Notes under the pieces: model-generated
What the model was told of the DNA's origin: nothing
The model's input: the letters and a program-made list of their open reading frames with translations, nothing else
Database searches by the model: none
Source of the DNA: Longimicrobiales bacterium
GTDB taxonomy: Bacteria > Gemmatimonadota > Gemmatimonadetes > Longimicrobiales > Gaopeijiaceae
NCBI GenBank assembly: GCA_028280205.1
Contig: JANQME010000416.1
Coordinates: 1-25,930, forward strand
DNA: 25,930 nt
Direction: 5' to 3'
Shown: piece by piece, positions 15,493 to 23,702 of the stretch
Layout of the letters: every line of letters starts with the position of its first letter
Numbering within the stretch: the stretch's first letter is position 1
Made by a program: the position numbers and the translations under genes

Positions 15493-15994
15493 GGGGGCGG
15501 CTTCGGCTCCGCTGGATCCCGAACGCATCATTCGAACGCTGGCTACGCACGAGGTTCGCTACGTGCTGGTCGGGGCCCTGGCCGCCAGGCTGCAGGGCTT
15601 CCCCCGCCTCACGGCGGTTGCCGATCTCGCCCCGGCCTCCGATTCTCGCAATCTCGATCGGCTCGCCCGCGCACTGCGCGACCTCGACGCCCGGGTCTTC
15701 ACCGAGGCCGTCCCTGAAGGGCTGCGCTTCGACTGCAGCGCCGAGACGCTGGCGCGAGCAGAGCTCTGGAATCTCGTGACCGATGCCGGTCAGATCGATC
15801 TCGTCTTCCGCCCCGCCGGGACGGACGGCTTCGCCGATCTCGCCCCGGGGGCCGTCCGCTTCCACGTCTACGGAACCGAGCTGTTGGCTGCATCCCTCGC
15901 GGACATCCTCCGCTCGAAGGAGGTCGCCGATCGTCCTCAGGACCGACAGGACGCGGCGGTGATCCGAGCGATGCTGGAGCGGAAGGCTCGGTAG
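15485..15994 (+). CDS. Nucleotidyltransferase-fold protein with altered active site (toxin-like partner)
   Basis: 169 aa, GTG start at 15485 overlapping the XRE stop. The N-terminus follows the minimal nucleotidyltransferase pattern (AbiEii/DUF6036-like): RYVLVGALAARLQGFPRLT, with the usual VGG reading VGA (30-31). The D-x-D that should follow reads V45-A46-D47, so the first metal-binding aspartate is replaced by valine. A possible third acid lies in QIDLVF, and the C-terminal LADILRSKEVADRPQDRQDA block (helical, Lys- and Asp-containing) is typical of the family. Loss of one carboxylate suggests reduced or absent nucleotidyl transfer, or a changed role. Family members paired with XRE proteins act in toxin-antitoxin-like or phage-defence modules; that role here is inferred. 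No ribosome site is visible; coupling to the XRE gene is likely. Confidence 0.82.
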   Translation: MPEGAASAPLDPERIIRTLATHEVRYVLVGALAARLQGFPRLTAVADLAPASDSRNLDRLARALRDLDARVFTEAVPEGLRFDCSAETLARAELWNLVTDAGQIDLVFRPAGTDGFADLAPGAVRFHVYGTELLAASLADILRSKEVADRPQDRQDAAVIRAMLERKAR

Positions 15995-16095
15995 CGGGCG
16001 GTCCCGTCCGCCTCGGCGCGTGTCGCGTTGCGGTTGCGACGCGCAGGCCGCGAGGGGATTCTTGCGGCCCCCGTTCACCATTCTCGGCCCGCATC

Positions 16096-19000
16096 ATGAC
16101 ACGCTCTCGACCCATCACACACCTCCTCCTCCTGCTCGCCACCCTCCTGTCTCTCGGCGCACACACGGAGGTGGCGATGGCTCAGCAGGTCGAACCCGCC
16201 CTCTTCGGCGACATGGAGTGGCGCGAGATCGGACCCTTCCGGGGCGGCCGCTCGGTCGCAGCGACCGGGGTGGTGGGTCAGCCGATGACGTACTACATGG
16301 GCACCGTCGGCGGCGGCGTCTGGAAGACGACCGACGCCGGCACGACGTGGCGCAACGTCACGGACGGTCAGCTCGGCACGTCGTCGGTGGGCGCCGTGGC
16401 GGTCTCCGAGTCGGACCCGAACGTCGTCTACGTCGGGATGGGCGAGCACCCCATTCGCGGTGTCATGACGTCGCACGGCGACGGAGTGTACCGCTCGACC
16501 GACGCGGGGCGGACGTGGACGCACCTCGGCCTCGACCGCACACGCTCGATCTCGCGCATCCGCATCCACCCGGACGATCCGGACGTGGTGTACGTGGCCG
16601 CGCAGGGCGCGCCGTACGGAGCCAACCCGGAGCGCGGCATCTACCGCTCCACGGACGGGGGCGAGAGCTGGGAGCTGATCCTCTACGTCGACGAGAACTC
16701 GGGCGCGTCGGATCTGGCCATGGACATGACCAATCCGCGCATCCTGTACGCCTCCTTCTGGGACCACCGCCGGCTCCCGTGGCAGGTGGTGAGCGGCGGG
16801 CCGGGCAGCGGCTTCTGGAAGTCCACGGACGGCGGCGACACGTGGACCGAGATCAACGCCGGTCTGCCGGAGGAGATGGGCAAGACCGCGATCGACGTCT
16901 CGCGCGCGAACCCCGATCGCCTCTTCGCGATGATCGAGGCCGATCCGGGCGGCGGGCTCTTCCGCTCGGACGACGCGGGTGCCTCCTGGGAGCTCGTGAG
17001 CGACGACTGGACGATCCGCGCGCGTGCCTGGTACTACATCGAGGTCTTCGCCGACCCGATCGACGAGGAGACGGTCTACGTCCTCAACGCGCCGATGATG
17101 AAGTCGATCGACGGCGGGCGGACCTTCTCGAACGTCCGCGTGCGGCACGGCGACACGCACGATCTCTGGATCAGCCCGGACGACAACGAGGTCATGATCA
17201 ACGCGAACGACGGCGGCGCGCACGTCTCGTTCAACGCCGGCGGGACGTGGTCCACGCTGAGCAACCAGCCCACCGCGCAGTTCTACCGCGTCAACGTCGA
17301 CAACCGCTTCCCCTACCACGTCTACGGGGGCCAGCAGGACAACTCGGCGATCACGATCGCGAGCCGTGGGCAGGGCGGGGTGACGTGGAAGGACTGGTAC
17401 TCGATCGGGGGGTGCGAGAGCGCCCGCCCGGCCTTCGACCGCGACGACCCGCGCTTCGTCTACGCCGGCTGCTACATGGGGATCATCAGCGAGTACGACC
17501 ACCAGACGAGCTCCGCGCGCGACGTGGCGGCGTACCCGGTCATGCCGGCCGCGCTGCAGGGCCGCGAGATGAAGTACCGGTACAACTGGAGCGCCCCGAT
17601 CATCGTCTCCGAGCACGACACCGAGGTGATCTACCACGCGTCCAATCACGTCGTCCGCTCGCGCGACCGCGGGATGACGTGGGAGGAGATCAGCCCGGAC
17701 CTCACGCGGGACGAAGACGAGAAGCAGGGCTACGGCGGCGGGCCGATCACGAACGAGGGCGCCGGCGGCGAGATCTACGGGACGATCTACGCCTTCACCG
17801 AGTCGCCGCACGAGGAAGGCGTGATATGGACCGGCTCGGACGACGGCCTGGTGCACCTGACCCGCGACGGCGGCGCCACGTGGGAGAACGTCACGCCGGA
17901 CGACTGGGGCGAGGTGATCGTGAACGAGATCGCGGTCTCGCCCCACGATCCGGCCACGGCGTACGCCGCGGTGAACCGCTACAAGTTCAACGACTTCACG
18001 CCGATGGCGTACGTGACCCGTGACTTCGGCGAGAGCTGGGACGAGATCGCGGACGGCTTCGCCGACGAGGCGTGGGTGCACGTCGTGCGCGAGGATCCGC
18101 GGACGCCCGGGCTCCTCTACGCCGGCACCGAGACGGGGATCTACGTCTCCTTCGACGCCGGCGAGCGCTGGCAGTCGCTCCAGCTCGACCTGCCGAACAC
18201 GCCGATCAACGACCTCATCGTGCACGAGCGCGAGAACGACATGGTCGTGGCCACGTCGGGCCGCAGCTTCTGGATCCTCGACGACCTGTCGCCGCTGCAG
18301 CAGGCGGCCGAGGCGGTCGCCGCCGGGGCCGGCCCGGACGAGGACGGGGCGCACCACCTGTACGAGCCCCGTCACGCCTACCGACTCGCCGGCGGGGGCG
18401 GCTTCGGCGGGGGTGGCGAGGGTCAGAACCCGCCCCCGGGCGCGATCCTCGACTTCGTCCTCGGCGAGGTGGGCGAGGAGGTGGAGGTGAAGGTCGAGAT
18501 CCGCGCGCAGACGGGTGAGCTCGTTCGCACGCTCTCGACCGAGCCCGACGAGGAGGGGAGCCCCGGCGCACGTCCGCTGGAGGTGGAGCCGGGACACAAC
18601 CGCATCACCTGGAACCTGCGCCACGAGTCGATCCCCAACATCCCGGGCGCGTACGTCTTCGGCTCGCTCGCCGGGCGACCGGTCGTGCCGGGCATGTACG
18701 ACGTGCGGCTGAGCGTGGGCGACTGGTCGATGGAACGGACGCTCGAGGTGCGGCAGGACCCGCGCTCCGACGCCACGATGGCGGACTACTTGGAGCAGGA
18801 CGCCTTCGTGGCCGAGGTCGCCGCCGAGCTGAGCGCGATCCACCGGGCCGTCACGCGCAACAACGACGTGCGCGGCCAGCTCGAGGAGCTCCTCGGCCGC
18901 ATCGAGGACGACCCGGCGGCGCCACCCGTGACCGAGGCCGGCACGGAGCTCGCGGGCGAGCTGGAGACCGTCGCAGACTCGCTCTACCAGCGGCGGGTCG

Positions 19001-19263
19001 TGGACGGCCAGACGGTCATCAACTTCCCCTCGCGCCTCAAGTTCCAGTACGTCTTCCTGCACGGGAACGCGGGCAACGCCGACGGTGAGGTGAGCATGGG
19101 CTCCGGGGACGTGCTGCGGGATCTGCGCGCCCGCTGGACCGTCCACCAGGCGACGAACGAGGAGCTGATGGGGCCACGGCTGGACGCCTTCAACGAGCTG
19201 GCTCGGGAAGCTGGCTTCTCGATTATCATCGCGCCGCCGCGACCGAGGAGACCGATCTCGTAG
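16096..19263 (+). CDS. Secreted BNR/Asp-box (VPS10/sortilin-like) propeller protein, second copy
   Basis: 1055 aa. The Sec signal (MTRSRPITHLLLLLATLL..., A-M-A|Q at 29-30) supports the ATG at 16096; there is no clear Shine-Dalgarno. After the family-typical WREIGPFRGGRSVAATG opening come many Asp-boxes: KTTDAGTTW, RSTDAGRTW, RSTDGGESW, KSTDGGDTW, RSDDAGASW, KSIDGGRTF, RSRDRGMTW, LTRDGGATW, VTRDFGESW and VSFDAGERW. The middle carries the same FYRVNVDNRFPYHVYGGQQDNS block as the first copy. A glycine-rich linker (~763-775) precedes a FlgD-like Ig segment (GHNRITWNLRHESI) and a helical C-terminus. It is homologous along its length to the protein at 2925-6011 but clearly diverged. Catalytic residues cannot be named. 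It starts 101 nt after the XRE/NTase cassette and is followed by the PadR unit. Confidence 0.9.
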   Translation: MTRSRPITHLLLLLATLLSLGAHTEVAMAQQVEPALFGDMEWREIGPFRGGRSVAATGVVGQPMTYYMGTVGGGVWKTTDAGTTWRNVTDGQLGTSSVGAVAVSESDPNVVYVGMGEHPIRGVMTSHGDGVYRSTDAGRTWTHLGLDRTRSISRIRIHPDDPDVVYVAAQGAPYGANPERGIYRSTDGGESWELILYVDENSGASDLAMDMTNPRILYASFWDHRRLPWQVVSGGPGSGFWKSTDGGDTWTEINAGLPEEMGKTAIDVSRANPDRLFAMIEADPGGGLFRSDDAGASWELVSDDWTIRARAWYYIEVFADPIDEETVYVLNAPMMKSIDGGRTFSNVRVRHGDTHDLWISPDDNEVMINANDGGAHVSFNAGGTWSTLSNQPTAQFYRVNVDNRFPYHVYGGQQDNSAITIASRGQGGVTWKDWYSIGGCESARPAFDRDDPRFVYAGCYMGIISEYDHQTSSARDVAAYPVMPAALQGREMKYRYNWSAPIIVSEHDTEVIYHASNHVVRSRDRGMTWEEISPDLTRDEDEKQGYGGGPITNEGAGGEIYGTIYAFTESPHEEGVIWTGSDDGLVHLTRDGGATWENVTPDDWGEVIVNEIAVSPHDPATAYAAVNRYKFNDFTPMAYVTRDFGESWDEIADGFADEAWVHVVREDPRTPGLLYAGTETGIYVSFDAGERWQSLQLDLPNTPINDLIVHERENDMVVATSGRSFWILDDLSPLQQAAEAVAAGAGPDEDGAHHLYEPRHAYRLAGGGGFGGGGEGQNPPPGAILDFVLGEVGEEVEVKVEIRAQTGELVRTLSTEPDEEGSPGARPLEVEPGHNRITWNLRHESIPNIPGAYVFGSLAGRPVVPGMYDVRLSVGDWSMERTLEVRQDPRSDATMADYLEQDAFVAEVAAELSAIHRAVTRNNDVRGQLEELLGRIEDDPAAPPVTEAGTELAGELETVADSLYQRRVVDGQTVINFPSRLKFQYVFLHGNAGNADGEVSMGSGDVLRDLRARWTVHQATNEELMGPRLDAFNELAREAGFSIIIAPPRPRRPIS

Positions 19264-19328
19264 GTGGGCCGGGGCCTCGGACGTTGCCCGCTGCTGTCGC
19301 GGCGCGCCCGAGACCATCCCGCCCGACG

Positions 19329-19356
19329 TTGACACAGCTCTCCAGGAAAATAAACT
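19329..19356 (+). promoter_or_regulatory. Promoter of the padR-permease unit
   Basis: A perfect -35 TTGACA (19329-19334), a 16-nt spacer and TAAACT (19351-19356) as the -10. Transcription would start around 19363, giving a ~33-nt leader that contains GGGAG (19383-19387) before the ATG at 19396. The -10 lies within the left arm of the palindrome at 19349-19378. Confidence 0.65.
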
Positions 19357-19378
19357 GTGTTTACAAACACTGTTTATT
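19349..19378. promoter_or_regulatory. 30-bp palindrome, probable PadR operator
   Basis: Left arm AATAAACTGTGTTT, centre AC, right arm AAACACTGTTTATT: 13 of 14 arm positions pair, the exception being the T-T at the eighth. It overlaps the -10 and the expected transcription start. It is AT-rich against a GC-rich background. PadR proteins usually bind palindromes at their own promoter, so autorepression of this unit is the natural reading. Confidence 0.82.
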
Positions 19379-19395
19379 CGACGGGAGCGGGTGGG

Positions 19396-19725
19396 ATGGG
19401 GACACGCGAGTACCTGGGTGAGTTCGAGCAGGTCGTGCTCCTCGCGCTCGCGCGTCTGGACGAGGGTGGGTACGGGGGCGCGATCCACGCGGAGATCCTG
19501 GAGACGTCGGGGCGCGACGTGTCCATCCCAGCGGTCTACGTGACCCTCAAGCGACTCGAACGGAAGGGACTCGTCTCGTCGACCCTCCGCACGCCGGCCG
19601 ATGGGGGCAGGGCGAAGAAGATCTACGCGCTGGAGCCCGAGGGGCACGCCGCGCTGGAGCGGTCGAGAGAGCTCTTCGAGCGTCTCTGGTCCGGGGCCAA
19701 CGTCCGTACGCGGGCCGAAACGTGA
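19396..19725 (+). CDS. PadR family transcriptional regulator
   Basis: 109 aa, small even for subfamily-2 PadR proteins. The ATG at 19396 has GGGAG 8 nt upstream; the frame continues upstream into the operator, where a start is unlikely. The winged helix-turn-helix is clear: YLGEFEQVVLLALARLDEGGYGGAIHAEI (~6-34), DVSIPAVYVTLKRLERKGLVSS (recognition helix ~40-61) and the wing with GGRAKKIYALEPEGHAAL (~68-86), then a short dimerisation helix. The gene overlaps the next by 4 nt (GTGA). PadR plus a large FtsX/MacB-type permease is a recurrent pair in Acidobacteriota and Gemmatimonadota, where the regulator probably controls the transporter. The inducer is unknown. Confidence 0.93.
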   Translation: MGTREYLGEFEQVVLLALARLDEGGYGGAIHAEILETSGRDVSIPAVYVTLKRLERKGLVSSTLRTPADGGRAKKIYALEPEGHAALERSRELFERLWSGANVRTRAET

Positions 19726-22283
19726 AGCCGGCTCCGCCGCGTCTCGCGAGGGCCGTCCTTTCGCGGCTCACGCACCCCGTCGATCGGGAGCACGTGCTCG
19801 CCGACCTCGACGAGGCGTTCGAACGTCTGGCTTCGTCGCACGGCGCGGGTGCCGCCCGCCGCTGGTACCGCGCCCAGGCGCTCCGGTCGCTCCCTCTCGG
19901 CGTCGCGCTCCTCGGGGACGCAGCCCGGGGCTGGGCGAGCACGGAGCTCAGGCCCGCCCTCCGGCTGCTCCGGCGGCGTCCTCCTTACGTACTCGGGATC
20001 GCGGGCACGCTCGGGCTCAGCCTGTCCAGCGCGATCGTGCTCGGCGGCATCGCGTGGCGCGTGTGGCTCAAGCCGCTCCCCTTCCCGGACTCCGAGAAGC
20101 TGGTCCGCGTCTACGAGCTCGGCCGTCCGGATCCGGAGGGTCGTCGGGACCGGGGGAGGATCTCTCCGCCGCTGCTCCGCGACCTGCGGGAAGCCGAGGG
20201 GTCCCACGTCTCCAACCTGGCCGGGATCGTGAGCAGCACGCCGGAATGGCTCGTGGAAGGGGAGCTCCGGCAGATCCGGGGTGCCGACGTCACGCCCGAC
20301 TTCTTCGAGCTCCTCGGCATGGTCCCGCTGCACGGGCGTACCCGGTGGGAGTCGCGCAACGGCAGCGAAGTGGCCGAGGTCGTGCTCACCGAGCGCTTCT
20401 GGCGCCAGAGCTTCGGCTCCGATCCGTCGGTGGTCGGCTCCTCCATCGATCTCCGGGGCGTGCCGACCCGGATCGTCGGAGTCGTCGCCCAGGAGGGCGG
20501 ATATCCCCGTCAGGTCGACGTCTTCCTTCCGCTCGTCTTCGACGCGACCCAGCTCGGCGAGAGCTTCCGCGGGGCGCGCTACATGGACGTCGTCGCGCGG
20601 GTCTCGCCCGGCTCCACGATCGAAGCCGCGAGCGCGGAGGTCGCGGCGTTCGTCGAGTCGCTCGGCACGGACCACCCCGCGCACGACGGATGGACCGGTG
20701 AGGTGGTCTCCCTGCGCGACGATCTCGTCGGACCCTTCCGTGACGTCCTGCGGCTTCTCGTCGCGGCGGGCGCCACCTTCCTCGTCCTCGCCCTCGTCAA
20801 CATGGTCGGGCTCGCCTCGACCCGGGCGCTGGAGCGCGAGCAGGAGATCGGGATCCGTCTCGCGCTCGGCGCGTCCACGAGCCGGCTGGCCCGGAGCGCG
20901 TGGGTGGAGGGTGCGCTCTTGGGCACGCTCGGGGGTGCCGCCGCCCTCGTCGGTGCGCTGATGGTCTTTCCGTCGACGATCGGGTGGCTCCCCCGGGATC
21001 TCGCCCGGAGCGGTGAGGTCGGGCTGTCGTGGAGTGGAGCCGCGGCGTGGTGGATCGCCGCTCTCGTGCTGGGCGGAGTCGTGGCCCGGCTCGGCCAGCG
21101 GGTGGCCCCCGGAGGCGCCGGCGTCGGAAGCGGCACCCGCGCCACCCGGGACGGTCGCGCCGGACGGATGCTCGTCGCCGGACAGCTCGCGCTCACCACC
21201 GTGCTCGTCGGGGTGGGATCGATCGTCTTCGAGCGCTCCCTCGCGCTCGCCCGGACCGACTTCGGCTTCGAAGCGGCGGATGTGCACTCGGCGTTCGTGT
21301 CCCTGCCGCGGAGCACGCACGACGACTGGGAGGCGCGTCGGGATTCGTGGGGTGCGATCGTGTCGAGGCTCCGCGCCGCGGGTATTTCGGCCGCGATCAC
21401 GACGAATCCGCCGATGTCCGGCATGAACTCAAACTACGGCTACGCCCGGCCCGGGAAGGCGCGCGAGTCGTTCGGTCAGTACTCGGTGGTATCCGGCGGG
21501 TACTTCGACGTGATGGGGATCCCGATCCTCGCGGGGCGGACCTTCGAGCCGGGCGAGTCCGGGCCCGTGACGCTCGTGTCCGAGGGTCTCGCCCGGGAGC
21601 ACTTCCCGGGCGAGGACCCGATCGGTCGCACGCTTTCCATCATCGACCAGCCGCACACGATCATCGGCGTCGTGGGATCGACCGCCCACTTCGGTCCCGA
21701 CGCGCCCGAGCCCGCGGCGATGTACGTGTCGTACGAAGCCACGAACTGGGACTTCGCGCACGTCGTGGTCCGGGGAGATCCCTCCGCGGCGGCTCAGGTG
21801 GTCGAGGTGGTGGAGGACGTCGCTCCGGGTACCAACCGTCCGTCGGTCGTCCCCTACGAGGAGCACCTCGCGGAGTGGTTCCGGCCACTGCGCATCCAGC
21901 TCGGGGTGATCGGGGGCCTGGGGCTGATCGGCGGCGTTCTGGCCGGACTCGGACTCTATGCCACGCTCGGCTATCAGGTGCGGCGCGAGCTGCCGGAGCT
22001 GGGGATCCGGGTGGCGCTCGGTGCTCCCCGCGCGCGCATCGTCGCGGACGTCGTGCGTCGTGGCCTGACCGCCGCGGCGTCGGGTCTCGCGCTCGGGATC
22101 GGCGTATGGTGGCTCGGCCGCGTTCGACTGGGCGAGATCCTCGGATCGCCCGATACGGTCCTTTCCCCGTTCGCCCTGGGCACGACCACCGGGTTGATCC
22201 TCCTGCTCTGCCTCGTCGCGGTCTCGTCCCCCGCGGTGCGCGCGTCGAGGGCGGACCCGTTGCGGAGCCTGAAGGCGGATTAG
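19722..22283 (+). CDS. ADOP-type ABC transporter permease (MacB/FtsX-like, duplicated)
   Basis: 853 aa, GTG start overlapping the padR stop by 4 nt. An N-terminal prefix (~1-75: RAVLSRLTHPVDREHVLADLDEAFERL) is typical of the 'acidobacterial duplicated orphan permease' type. A first transmembrane helix (~88-110), a large periplasmic MacB_PCD domain (~110-330) and a first FtsX unit (~340-460; LALVNMVGLASTRALEREQEIGIRLALGAS) follow. A second single helix (~480-500), a second periplasmic domain (~510-720) and a C-terminal FtsX unit (~725-853; LGYQVRRELPELGIRVALGA, PAVRASRADPLRSLKAD) repeat the layout. No ATPase gene is adjacent, so it is 'orphan' as the class name says. These permeases are thought to move peptides, lipids or drugs, or to transmit force; the substrate here is unknown. 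Confidence 0.93.
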   Translation: MKPAPPRLARAVLSRLTHPVDREHVLADLDEAFERLASSHGAGAARRWYRAQALRSLPLGVALLGDAARGWASTELRPALRLLRRRPPYVLGIAGTLGLSLSSAIVLGGIAWRVWLKPLPFPDSEKLVRVYELGRPDPEGRRDRGRISPPLLRDLREAEGSHVSNLAGIVSSTPEWLVEGELRQIRGADVTPDFFELLGMVPLHGRTRWESRNGSEVAEVVLTERFWRQSFGSDPSVVGSSIDLRGVPTRIVGVVAQEGGYPRQVDVFLPLVFDATQLGESFRGARYMDVVARVSPGSTIEAASAEVAAFVESLGTDHPAHDGWTGEVVSLRDDLVGPFRDVLRLLVAAGATFLVLALVNMVGLASTRALEREQEIGIRLALGASTSRLARSAWVEGALLGTLGGAAALVGALMVFPSTIGWLPRDLARSGEVGLSWSGAAAWWIAALVLGGVVARLGQRVAPGGAGVGSGTRATRDGRAGRMLVAGQLALTTVLVGVGSIVFERSLALARTDFGFEAADVHSAFVSLPRSTHDDWEARRDSWGAIVSRLRAAGISAAITTNPPMSGMNSNYGYARPGKARESFGQYSVVSGGYFDVMGIPILAGRTFEPGESGPVTLVSEGLAREHFPGEDPIGRTLSIIDQPHTIIGVVGSTAHFGPDAPEPAAMYVSYEATNWDFAHVVVRGDPSAAAQVVEVVEDVAPGTNRPSVVPYEEHLAEWFRPLRIQLGVIGGLGLIGGVLAGLGLYATLGYQVRRELPELGIRVALGAPRARIVADVVRRGLTAAASGLALGIGVWWLGRVRLGEILGSPDTVLSPFALGTTTGLILLLCLVAVSSPAVRASRADPLRSLKAD

Positions 22284-22294
22284 CGACCGCCCCC

Positions 22295-23557
22295 TCAGCT
22301 TCGCCCGAGTGCCTCTCCGACCCGCCGGAATCCCTCCTCGATCCGGTCGGGCTCGTGGACCAGCGGCCCGTACGAGATGCGCACGCCCCCTGCGAGCGAC
22401 CGTCCGAATCCGCTTCCGGGCACGAAGATCACGCCGGTCTTCGGGAGCACCTCGCGCACGAAGTCGTCGCCGTCGCGCCCCACGTCCATGACGGTGTAGA
22501 GCCCGCCCTGCGGCTCCAGGCGCCGCATCCCGAGGTGCCGATCGATGCACGCGACGGTGTGCCGGCCGGCGTGCAAGTAGGCGTCCCGCGTCTCGCGCTG
22601 GTAGCGAGCGAGCGATTCGTCCTCCATGGCGGACTCCAGGTACGCCGCGAGAGCGTGCTGGTGCACGGTGTCCGGGCAGAGCGCGGTGCTCTGCTGCACG
22701 ACCTCCACGGCCTCGACGACCTCCGGAGCCGCCTCGATCCACCCGAGCCTCCGTCCCAGCCCGCGGCACCACTTCGAGTTCGAGTGCAGGCGGATCAGGT
22801 TCGGATAGCGGACGGGACTCGCCGAGAAGTGATCGGGGACGGGGTCCACGAAGCACTGCGCCCGGTAGGCGAAGTCGACCACCACGAAGCATCCGGCGTC
22901 CGCGGCCAGGCGCACGAGGTCGAAGAAGACGTCGTCGGGGATGAGCCGGCTCGTGGGGTTGTCCGGCGAGGAGAACAGCAGGAGGCGCGGAGCATGCTCT
23001 TCGAGTATCTGCTCGAACGCCCGGACCACGGCTGTCGGGTCCGGCATGTACGCCCACGCGTCCGGGTCGAAGACGGGAAGCCAGAGGATCTCCAGGCCGG
23101 CTGGCCCGAGGTCGAGCTGCGGACCGTAGTTCGCGTACGACGGATCGAAGAGCACCACGCGGTCACCGGGATCGAGGAGGGCGGTGAAGAGAGTGTGCGT
23201 GAGCTGCGTCGAGCTCCCTCCCACCAGCACGTGCTCTTCGCCGAGGCCCTCGGTGCCGTAGACGAGCCGGTCGACCCCGACGAGCGCCTGGCGGAGCCGG
23301 GGAAGCCCACGGGTGGGCGAGTACGCGCCGAGCTCGTGGAAGAGGGCGGGATCGGCGGCCACCTTGGCGTACTCCTCGCGCAGCGCGGCCGGTGCCTCGT
23401 GGGCCACCCATCCGCCCGCGAAGGAGATCACGTCGTCCGGGTCGAGCCCCATGGCGACGATGTTTCGCCGGTCGGCGAGCTTCATGATCTCCCGGATGGG
23501 CGACTTCCGGAGCTGACCTTCGCGCAGGCGGCGAGCGACGGGGGGAGCGGACGGCAT
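22295..23557 (-). CDS. PLP-dependent aminotransferase, class I/II (fold type I)
   Basis: 420 aa from the ATG at 23557; a TTG at 23653 in the same frame would add 32 low-complexity residues, and neither start has a good ribosome site. Fold-type I aminotransferase motifs are present in order: the cofactor-phosphate turn GGSSTQLTHTLF, DPSYANYG, the SSPDNPTSRL segment (NPTG-like), DFAYRAQ (Asp and Tyr contacting PLP), the Schiff-base lysine in HSNSKWCRGLGRRLGW (Lys262) and the substrate-carboxylate arginine in RISYGPL. The N-terminal KSPIREIMKLADRRNIVAMG and ISFAGGWV resemble the valine-pyruvate/2-aminoadipate/aspartate aminotransferase subgroup. The amino donor and acceptor cannot be fixed from sequence. 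The gene is convergent with the permease (11 nt apart) and close to ilvD, which would suit branched-chain amino acid work, but they are not co-transcribed. Confidence 0.93.
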   Translation of the reverse strand: MPSAPPVARRLREGQLRKSPIREIMKLADRRNIVAMGLDPDDVISFAGGWVAHEAPAALREEYAKVAADPALFHELGAYSPTRGLPRLRQALVGVDRLVYGTEGLGEEHVLVGGSSTQLTHTLFTALLDPGDRVVLFDPSYANYGPQLDLGPAGLEILWLPVFDPDAWAYMPDPTAVVRAFEQILEEHAPRLLLFSSPDNPTSRLIPDDVFFDLVRLAADAGCFVVVDFAYRAQCFVDPVPDHFSASPVRYPNLIRLHSNSKWCRGLGRRLGWIEAAPEVVEAVEVVQQSTALCPDTVHQHALAAYLESAMEDESLARYQRETRDAYLHAGRHTVACIDRHLGMRRLEPQGGLYTVMDVGRDGDDFVREVLPKTGVIFVPGSGFGRSLAGGVRISYGPLVHEPDRIEEGFRRVGEALGRS

Positions 23558-23702
23558 GGCGGTTCGGGGCGACGGAGAGGACGCCGGCTCGGACGAGGAG
23601 TTCCGAACGGGGCAGGCCGCGCCCAATCTGGATGCCGGGCCCGGTTGTGCCAATCACGCCGAGCGGCTAATTCAGGCGGTAGGCCTGTCGGAGGAAGCCG
23701 TC

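Noticed and set aside
15166..15994. Calling the XRE/NTase pair a proven toxin-antitoxin or phage-defence system
   Set aside because: The layout fits, but there are no defence neighbours or mobile-element traces, and the catalytic D-x-D is incomplete. Kept as a hypothesis only.
16010..16060. GC-rich stem-like sequence between the XRE/NTase cassette and the second BNR/VPS10 gene
   Set aside because: Arms are bulged and composed of simple GCG/CGC runs; no U-tract and expected by chance.
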